NCBI RefSeq assembly: GCF_008629675.1
Contig: NZ_VWOX01000001.1
Coordinates: 124,001 to 188,000 of the forward strand
Direction: 5' to 3'
Length of the DNA stretch: 64,000 nucleotides
DNA from: Roseiconus nitratireducens
GTDB taxonomy: Bacteria; Planctomycetota; Planctomycetia; Pirellulales; Pirellulaceae
Shown here: positions 54,871 through 62,800 of the stretch, in pieces
Numbering within the stretch: position 1 is the first letter of the stretch
How the letters are laid out: the number at the start of each line of letters is the position of its first letter
Position numbers and translations under genes: made by a program
Notes under the pieces: model-generated
Seen by the model: the letters and a program-made list of their open reading frames with translations, nothing else
What the model was told of the DNA's origin: nothing
Databases searched by the model: none

Positions 54871-56333
54871 CAGACAGTCGCTGGTTGAAGCACGGAACTG
54901 GAAACGGCGCCGGAAAGTTTGCGGATCGAATCAGCGACCGCGTTCGCCGCCGCCAGCCAATCCGTTTCGGCTTGAGCGACACGGAACGACAACCCGATCG
55001 TTCCCGCCACGTCCCAGACGGTTACCGCCAATTGTCCGTCATGCTGCAGCGGGGCGGCCATCGAAAATCGTAAAATGTCCGCGTCGCCAACTTTTGGGCC
55101 TCCGGCGAATCCATATCGCCGTGCGTAGCGGACACTCGACAGACTGGTCACGCTGGCGGTAGGGCTGAACCAGCCGGTGCGTTCCATCACCGGTAGCACT
55201 CCCGGAATCCGCTCGACCTGGCCGATGCCCCACATCAGTTCTCCGGCGATCCCCAGCGATCGAACCGAATGCAATTCCTGGTGAATGGAATCGATCGCTT
55301 GTTCGACTGATGCCGGGTTCGCGCTGTCTAAATCGGCATGCCGACGGCGGATGAACGCGAAACCCAAGTGATTGGCGGAACAGCGTCGTTGTTGCCAACT
55401 GCGCATTTGCACCGGATTGACGACCATCACGTGCATCCGGCGACCGGCCACGCTGCTGGAGTGTTCCGCCAACGCCAACGACACCGCCGCAACGGCAAAG
55501 TCATTCAACGGAAGCTTTTTGGTTCGCAGCCAGCGGCGCAGATTGGCGGACGTCAGCGTGTCCAGCTCCAGCAAGAGGGTGTCCCGGGCAAATTCGCCAT
55601 GGTCGAATTCAATCGGCTCCGATGATGCTTTGCGGACCTGGCGAACGACGTGAGGTGCGAATCGAACGTTGCGGCCGCGAATCGTCTTCCATGTGTTGCG
55701 GAAATCTGGCAACGTCACCGTACCGGTGGCATCACCCGCGGAAGATCCGCCGCCATCCGATTCGGACGTTGTTTCCGCGGCTGCAGCCGTGGTGCCGTCG
55801 TCGTCGTCCGCCGTCGGAGGCTCGTGCTGTGACGTTGGTGTCCGAGAATGGCCATGCAGCGCGGCAAAAAAGTCGCCGACAATCCGCGCCGCACCGATCC
55901 CGTCGCATGCTCCGTGGTGGAATTGAAAACGGATTCCCGGCCGCGTCTGGCACCGAGAGACGGTCAGAACGCCGCCCACGCCGTCGCGAACGTTTGGCAG
56001 GGGAAGTCCGCCAGAACGATCGGTCAGCGGTGCGTCCGACACCGCGAAGCAACGCGGGATCCTGATCTCGGTGAGCTGCCAGTGTTGATGCCTGCCGGTT
56101 CCGGACAAAGTGGACCGCAATCGACGATGGCGTTGCACGGTTTGGAGCCAAGCCTGACGTAGCGGCTCGATCTCCGGAGCAGAGTCCAAGCGGAAGATCG
56201 ATTCGAAGACCATGCCGGTGCCGTGGACTTTTCGCGACAGATAGCGTTCCACGACCGAACTGGGATACGTTCCCGCGTCATCGCCGGCGCGGTGTGCCGT
56301 CGCCGGATTCGATTGAACCGTCGCTTCAGACAC
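54870..56333 (-). CDS. Condensation-domain-like acyltransferase
   Basis: A 487-residue protein with the CoA-dependent acyltransferase fold shared by condensation domains, wax-ester synthases and PapA-type enzymes. The catalytic motif H-H-x-x-x-D-G is intact as H139-H140-G-A-C-D144-G145 within 'RFQFHHGACDGIGAARIVGD'. Upstream, 'VVERYLSRKVHGTGMVFESI' starts the fold. A low-complexity Asp/Ala/Thr insertion is near 190-215. It would esterify or amidate the acyl product of the neighbouring synthase with an acceptor alcohol or amine; that is inference. It overlaps the SDR gene by 8 bp and the following orphan gene by 1 bp, forming a tight chain of coupled genes. Confidence 0.78.
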   Translation of the reverse strand: MSEATVQSNPATAHRAGDDAGTYPSSVVERYLSRKVHGTGMVFESIFRLDSAPEIEPLRQAWLQTVQRHRRLRSTLSGTGRHQHWQLTEIRIPRCFAVSDAPLTDRSGGLPLPNVRDGVGGVLTVSRCQTRPGIRFQFHHGACDGIGAARIVGDFFAALHGHSRTPTSQHEPPTADDDDGTTAAAAETTSESDGGGSSAGDATGTVTLPDFRNTWKTIRGRNVRFAPHVVRQVRKASSEPIEFDHGEFARDTLLLELDTLTSANLRRWLRTKKLPLNDFAVAAVSLALAEHSSSVAGRRMHVMVVNPVQMRSWQQRRCSANHLGFAFIRRRHADLDSANPASVEQAIDSIHQELHSVRSLGIAGELMWGIGQVERIPGVLPVMERTGWFSPTASVTSLSSVRYARRYGFAGGPKVGDADILRFSMAAPLQHDGQLAVTVWDVAGTIGLSFRVAQAETDWLAAANAVADSIRKLSGAVSSSVLQPATV

Positions 56334-57096
56334 GGATGCTCACTCCGCCATCGATCACGATTGTTTGACCCTGGATCAAGTCGCTGCGGGGACCGGCGAG
56401 GAAGGCGACGAGGTCCGCGACATCCTGTTCGCACAGTTTGCGTTCGCCGACCATCATCCGCTGGGTGGCCGCATCGATCAAGGATTCCACACCGGGCATG
56501 GTCGCCACCGCATCGGTCGCAATGATCCCGGGCAACACGCTGTTGAAATTGATCCCGCGATCGCCAAGCTCCAAAGCCAGGTGGCGAATCAGGGCTTCCA
56601 ACGCTGCCTTGGATGCACCAATGGCGCCGTAGTGTGGAACGGCCCAGTGGGCGCCATGGCTGCTGATGGCGATCACCTTTCCGTGCCGCGATGACGCCGA
56701 AAGTGATTCAGCGGCCGCCTGGACCAGCCACAGCAGGGAAGCCGAATTGATTCGCAGCGTTGCTTCCAGATTGACCGGTGTCAATTCCATCAGGTCGCGG
56801 AACCCGCCCGCGGCGGCATTGCTGACGACAATGTCCAGTCCGCCAAATGCGTCGACCACCTGTTCGACCATGGCCGAGACGTCTTCTCGACAAGAGACAT
56901 CCGCGCGCACCAGCATCACGTCGCGTCCGACCGCGTCAATTTGTTCGGCCGTGGCAACCGCATCGGCTTCGGAATTGAGAAAGTTGATCGCCACCGACGC
57001 GCCCTGTCGCGCGAGTTGCAGTGCAATGGCGCGGCCGATGCCGCGACTGGCCCCGGTAACGAGAGCACGGCGGCCGTCCAAATCGTTCAGTGTCAC
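56326..57096 (-). CDS. SDR-family enoyl/ketoacyl reductase, FabL-like
   Basis: A short-chain dehydrogenase of about 256 residues starting at a GTG ('VTLNDLDGRR'). The cofactor motif is 'LVTGASRGIGRAIALQLARQ'. The active-site spacing is Tyr-x6-Lys ('HYGAIGASKAALEALIRHLA') and not the standard Tyr-x3-Lys, which is the hallmark of FabL, the enoyl-ACP reductase III of Bacillus. The earlier 'IAISSHGAHW' supplies Ser residues. In the cluster it could reduce the enoyl intermediates that the synthase itself cannot, because no ER domain is visible in the large proteins. A longer frame from 57204 adds a 36-residue leader that is not part of the fold. Confidence 0.82.
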   Translation of the reverse strand: MTLNDLDGRRALVTGASRGIGRAIALQLARQGASVAINFLNSEADAVATAEQIDAVGRDVMLVRADVSCREDVSAMVEQVVDAFGGLDIVVSNAAAGGFRDLMELTPVNLEATLRINSASLLWLVQAAAESLSASSRHGKVIAISSHGAHWAVPHYGAIGASKAALEALIRHLALELGDRGINFNSVLPGIIATDAVATMPGVESLIDAATQRMMVGERKLCEQDVADLVAFLAGPRSDLIQGQTIVIDGGVSIRV

Positions 57097-57234
57097 GGAG
57101 GTGCGCAAGGTTAAGACGGCGGGAAGGAATACAGGCAGCTGGCATTTTAACCGGCTTCGGTGGCACAGGATTCCGTTCCGCCAAATGCGGCCGAAGCCGG
57201 GCATTTGGCGGGCGGAATGTTTTGAATTTACGGT

Positions 57235-59715
57235 CTACGACGCCAGCCACCCGATTCGGTAATCGCCCAGCCGAGCGATCAGTTGGTCGTTGTCGCCGAC
57301 TGCCAAAACCGAAAGTCGCCCACCGCGTCCGCCCTCAAGCTCGCCCAGCCAGCGGGCAGTCACGTGCACCCGTTCTCCCGGCAGGGGCAGCCGTCCCAGG
57401 TCCATGCGACCGATCGAAATCGGCAGACTGGGCCGTGCCGCGACAGACCCGGCCAACATCCCGGCGGCATACAGCATCGCGTCGACGGTTGCGGGCGATG
57501 TGATCCAGCCGCTAAGCGGCCGATGGTCTCCGGCCAAGTGTGACGGGCTGGGAGCGACAATTGTCCCCACAGCCAAAGGCGCGCCGGAGCCCGCCGGGTC
57601 ATGAGTGAATCCGATCTTTCGCAAGCACCGCAGTTCTTGACCATGGAAGACCGGAGCCTCGGGCGGCAAATATTCGACCCAGTTCATGTCGATCTGCAGC
57701 CTGCGACCGTTCTCGGGCGAATGGGTCCAGTCATCCGCTGTCGTCTGTTGGTGCGCCGCGATCGCTTCAAAATGCGGACGGCGGGACTGCACCAAGCGTC
57801 CATCCCGGCGTCGCAGGTCGCAGGCCAGAGTCCATCGGGAAGGCTGGTCCGGTGCGTGAAACAGTTCCACCGCAAATGCATCGTCGCCCGGGACTTTCAG
57901 CGGCGCGATTGCCCGCACTTCCGTGAGTGCCGTCACGGGTCGCCCGCTGTCGATCTGAGCTGCCTCGGCAATCAGCTCAACCGCCATGGCCATCGGCAGG
58001 GTGGGAGTTCCGGAAACCAGATGCTGGTTCAGGAAGCGATCATGCGTCGGGTCCAACGTCACCGTAAATTCGGAAGTGTGTGCAATCGGTGTCTCCGCAT
58101 CGCCGCGTCGATTCGGCAACAGCATGGGCGCACTGAATGGCACTTCGTCCTCACCGCCCTGAAAGAACTTGCGGATGTAGCGGCGGTCGGTGATCAACAC
58201 TTCGCTGGCATCGCCGCCCCGCTCCAGCTCGTTCAAAAAGTGTTCCAAGCCCTCGGTGGCCGGCATGAAATTCATTCCGATCATGTCCAGGGCAAGTTTG
58301 GCTTCCGGCTTCGTCGCCATTCCGATGTCACCCCAGGCGTGCCAGTGGAAGGTGACGCAACGGGTTGTCGGTCGACGACGACCGAGGCCTCCGATCAGTT
58401 TGGCCAACATGTCGTTGGCCGCTGAATAGTCGGTGTGGCCGTTGGCACCGAACCGTCCACTGATGGAACCGAATCCGACGAACCATTCCAGCGGATCCTG
58501 GCGTGTCGCGTGAGCCAACGCGACGGTCCCGTCGATCTTCGCGCTTAGACATTGATCCACCTTGTCGGGACGCTTTCGATCGAATCGGGCATCTTGGCCC
58601 GAGCCGGCACCTTGGATCACGCCGCGAATCGGTCCGTCGGTACGACGGATGATTTCCAATGCGTTTTCGACAGCGTCACTGTCGGAGATGTCGACGCTGT
58701 GGTAAGTCGCCTGGATGCCACGCCGCTCGCACTCGCGCAATGTCAGATCGATTTCGATCGCCTTTTCCATCTGCCGCCAGTGCTTGACCGGATTGTCACC
58801 GGCCGCTTGGACGCGACGCATGGTTACGCGACGCAGATCCGCGCGGTCGCGTATTGCATGGTCGCGGGTTTCCGCATCGATGTTCGGCGTTGGTGCCATG
58901 CCCAACAAATGCAGGGAAAGATCATGACGTTCGGCCAACGCCATGGCGGTCATTGCGGTGATGCCACGGCCACCGCCCGCCACCACCCACACGCCGCCTG
59001 GGGTCAGCGGATAACGGGTGTTGCCGGGATGCTGCGAGCCGGCACCGGAGGGCAACGGCGTGTGACGACCGGAGACGACCGTGCGGCCGTCCGGCGAGAC
59101 TACCACCTCTTCGTCATAGGAGGGAACCGCCAATTCCCGCCAGACGCCGTCCACGATCTCGTTGGGACTTTGATCGCGGGCGGGGTCGATCACCAGCATC
59201 GGCGTGTCGCGATAACCGCGAACCCAGGCTTCGATCGACATCGCCTTTGTCAAACCGGACATGCTGCCGGTTTCAAGCGACACCTGGTCGGGGGAACCAT
59301 CCAGGGGCGAAATCCCCAGTCTTCCTCCGCCACGCACCACCGTGACCAGTGTCGCATCGTCCATTTGTTCCGCGTCAATGACGCGCTGCATCCAAAGTTG
59401 ACACAAGCGATACGGGACTTGCAGACCGGGTTCGCGACGTCGCCGAAATCCGATCGGATCGTCAGCTGCCCAATTCGCGTCCGCATCATGGGCGGTGGTC
59501 AGGAAGACGTGCAGCGAAACGCCGCTTTGCCAAAGCTCTTGCAATTGAGCATCAAGGGTCGACAACGCCGGAGACTTCAGATGATCAACCGGAACTCCGG
59601 ACTGCCGCAGCCTGGCGACCAACGAATCCGCCAGATCGTTGTCGCCCAGCACCAGGGCCTTGCCGTGAAACGTGGGAGAGGTCGGCATGCCGACCGGTCG
59701 CTGCGACGAACGCAA
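57235..59715 (-). CDS. Ketoreductase-dehydratase (KR-DH) portion of the lipid/polyketide synthase
   Basis: An 826-residue protein with PfaA-like KR and DH domains. The KR has the NADPH motif 'GGVWVVAGGGRGITAMTAMA' (about 240-260) and the catalytic S417-Y430-N434 set in 'VGFGSISGRFGANGHTDYSA'. The first hotdog of the DH has the canonical H-x3-G-x4-P as H565-G569-P574 ('NQHLVSGTPTLPMAM'), and the second hotdog has the Asp of 'SPATVDAMLYAAGM'. The nominal start is a TTG with no Shine-Dalgarno; the frame is open upstream, without stops, through the A10 run at 59840-59849 that ends the preceding gene. It is therefore likely the C-terminal part of one synthase. There is no phosphopantetheine site in this piece. 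Confidence 0.85.
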   Translation of the reverse strand: MRSSQRPVGMPTSPTFHGKALVLGDNDLADSLVARLRQSGVPVDHLKSPALSTLDAQLQELWQSGVSLHVFLTTAHDADANWAADDPIGFRRRREPGLQVPYRLCQLWMQRVIDAEQMDDATLVTVVRGGGRLGISPLDGSPDQVSLETGSMSGLTKAMSIEAWVRGYRDTPMLVIDPARDQSPNEIVDGVWRELAVPSYDEEVVVSPDGRTVVSGRHTPLPSGAGSQHPGNTRYPLTPGGVWVVAGGGRGITAMTAMALAERHDLSLHLLGMAPTPNIDAETRDHAIRDRADLRRVTMRRVQAAGDNPVKHWRQMEKAIEIDLTLRECERRGIQATYHSVDISDSDAVENALEIIRRTDGPIRGVIQGAGSGQDARFDRKRPDKVDQCLSAKIDGTVALAHATRQDPLEWFVGFGSISGRFGANGHTDYSAANDMLAKLIGGLGRRRPTTRCVTFHWHAWGDIGMATKPEAKLALDMIGMNFMPATEGLEHFLNELERGGDASEVLITDRRYIRKFFQGGEDEVPFSAPMLLPNRRGDAETPIAHTSEFTVTLDPTHDRFLNQHLVSGTPTLPMAMAVELIAEAAQIDSGRPVTALTEVRAIAPLKVPGDDAFAVELFHAPDQPSRWTLACDLRRRDGRLVQSRRPHFEAIAAHQQTTADDWTHSPENGRRLQIDMNWVEYLPPEAPVFHGQELRCLRKIGFTHDPAGSGAPLAVGTIVAPSPSHLAGDHRPLSGWITSPATVDAMLYAAGMLAGSVAARPSLPISIGRMDLGRLPLPGERVHVTARWLGELEGGRGGRLSVLAVGDNDQLIARLGDYRIGWLAS

Positions 59716-59825
59716 GGTCAGCAGAAAACGATGCGTGCCGCTGGAAGGAACCGGAACGGGTGGCTTGACAGGCGACTCAGCCTCCGCCGCGTCCCTCGCA
59801 GGACGCCGGAGTCCGACCGAATCAT

Positions 59826-62800
59826 CTAGCAGGCAGGACTTTTTTTTTTCGCGTTGGCGACCTGTTCCAGGATGAAACCATGGATGGAGGCCAGCGTGGG
59901 GAAGTCGGCCAGCTTCAAGTTGGCATGTTGGATCGGCGGAAGATCAAATTGTTGTTCCAACTCGCCCAACAATTGCGCCCGTTTGATGCTGTCGATGCCA
60001 AGTTCGGATTCCAGGTCCGCATCCATGTCGATCAAGGATTCATCGTAGCCGGTCTGGTCGACAAGCAGGTCGATCATCAGGCGTTCCAACGCGATCGGAT
60101 CCACGTCATTGGACTGAGCAGCAGTGGACTGAGCCGCACTGGACTCTACCGCATTGTCCGCCGTTGCGGCATGCGGCGATGGCGGCTGGACGGCAGATTC
60201 TGGTTGGCGTGTCGTGACGGCGTCGAAAGTGTCGGCCCCGGCTGACGGATGTTGCTGCAACAACCCCAGGATATCTGCCATCGATCGGTAGTCCGACAAT
60301 CGGATATCGGTGGTGGTGACCTGCAGGCCGCCCCACTGAACCAACTCTCCGATCAGCTGGGCCTTCTTGATGCTGTCGATTCCCAGTTCCGCTTCCAGGT
60401 CGGCCTCGAAATCGATGATGTCCGGAGCGTAGCCGGTCAAGTCGACAACCAAATCGAACAAAAACGCGCGGGCGCTTTCCGGACGACGGTGGCTAACGTT
60501 GCTCGGCGCCGGATCGGCCGTGGCCGTTTCGGCTACGGCGGACGTGACCGTGGACGTCGTTGCCAACGCAGCAGCGGCACCGTTGTGTCGTTTGTTGACC
60601 CCGTTCCTGGTCCCGTTCAGAGTTGGACGCGAAGCATGATTTTTCGGCGAGCGATGACCCGAGGGAGGGGCAGCCGCTGTGGACGGGGGGCCGTTTCGGC
60701 GGCCGCGCCGGGTCACGTCGACCATGCGGAATCGGTCAACGCCCTGGGGTTGTGGCTGGGCATCGCGGATCGGCTGCGCGAAGGTTGAAGGCGTCTCGGA
60801 TGGGCGGTCCGCGGACGGCGACGCGTGCGGTGCCGAGACGTTCTGCATTGGACTGGTGCCGAACGCAAGGCTGGCCAGTTCGATCAGTTTCACCTGACAG
60901 CCGGCATCGATCTGAGGATCGTCTGCACTCAGGCAGAGCGCCCGCGACGTGACCGTTGCCGTCGCCAACCGAGTCAGTACGTTGCTCGGTCCGACTTCGA
61001 TGATCAAGCCACACCCGTCGGCAACCAGGCGTTCCAGCGCGGCGCTGAATCCGACCGGTGTGACCAGTTGGTCGATCAGGTTGGAACGGATGTCGTCGGG
61101 TTCGGCCAAGTAACGGTTTTGCGTCGCCGACAGGAATGCGAACCGTGGCGGACGCATCGTGACGTGTTTCTGGCGGGCGTCCAACACCTCGCGAGCGGCG
61201 CGCATGGCGGGGGTGTGAAAGGCCGCCGGAACGGGAATGACCACCGATGCCACGCCCTCGGCGGACAGGTGACGTTTCGCCATCGCGATCGATTCCGGAT
61301 CGCCAGCGATCACCGTTTGCTCGGGTGCGTTGTGGTGAGTGATCGTGCAAGCGTTGTGTTGATGTCGCAGGATCGCGTCAACACGTGATGGCTCCGCACG
61401 CACCGAGAGCAGTTCACCATGGGGTCCGCCGTGCAGCGTGACGGCTTCGCTACGTGCCTTGGCAAATTCGATGGCTTGTGCGGTCGACATCACTCCAGCA
61501 GCCCAAGCCGCCGTGCACTCTCCAAAGCTGTGGCCCAGGACGACGTCGGGACGCAAACCACGTCGAGTCAGGAAGCCGGTCAGTGCCGTGCCGACGGCCA
61601 ACAACCAGGCTTGGGTCCACCAGATTTCCCGACCCAATTTAGATTCGGGATCGTTCAAGCGATCCCCGACCGGTGGCAATTTGAATTGCTGCAGCTGGGA
61701 GTCGAATTCGGCGACGGATTCGAGGCACTGCGGATCAAGCTCAAACGTACGAGGTTGGCCGGCGTACTGAGAACCCTGGCCGGGGAACGTCCATGCGATT
61801 CGGTCGCCGGTGATGTCATCCAACTTGACGAAGGCGGCGTGTCGAGACGCGGTGCCACTTTGCCCAACGGACATTGGGCCTTTCAGCAAGGCCGCGGCCG
61901 CTTCAGCCAGCTCGTCGCTGCTGCGACCGACGATCCCCGCGATCATTGGATTTGCCGCCACGTCGTCCTGATTCGCCGGATCAGCGGCGAAGTGGCGAAC
62001 CGGGTCGGTCACCTGCCGCTCGGCGATCTGTTTCAATTGTGTGGCCAAGTCCTCACGACTGGAAGCTCGAAGGCAGACTGCCTGGACCGGCTGTGAGTTC
62101 GCGTTGATGTTCAAGGTGTCTTGGCGGGAAGCGGACTGGGGCCGGGTCATGACGGGACGTTGGCGATGCGGGGGAGAGACCGTGTAGCGAATCTGGTATC
62201 CGTCGGCGGCAATCTCGGTGACCGTTGCGTTGTCCCGGACGTCTCGATTCTGATGCAAGTTGTCGGCGTCGGCCAGCGTCATCGCGACGGTTTGAACGAA
62301 ACCGTGACCTCCGCCCAGGTGCCCGATCTGACGTCGGATCCGGGTGGACGGATGGCCGGCGTCGGCGTTTTCTTGATCCGCCAACGTCTGTCGCGCCAGC
62401 GGAACATTCTCGCAATACGATTCGGCCAGACCATCGATGACACCAAAGATCGGGCGGTTCGCTCGCTTGGCATCCGAAAGCCGTTGCAACAGCATGATCA
62501 CGACCCCTTCGGCCGGGAAGATCCGCGACGGATCATCCGAGCCCAGTTGTTGGGGTGCCGCCGTTGCCAACCGGCCGTTTCGATACAATTGTTCCAGGGC
62601 GACCAGGTCAAGCGATCGCTGGGTCGTTCCGCAGATCATCAGATCCACGTCTCCCTGGGCCAGCTGTTCTGCGGCCGTCAACAATGCCAGCCCGCCGGAC
62701 GCCTCATCGGCATCCACGGCACAGGCACCGCCCATCAAGTCGAAGGTGCGGGCGATCCGCGAAGCCAACGTGCTGGCGGTGAAGCCTCCGGTTTCGTCCA

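Noticed and set aside
59672..59875. Separate small gene at the synthase junction
   Set aside because: The short plus-strand frame has no protein character; the minus-strand -1 frame through the A10 run explains the region better.
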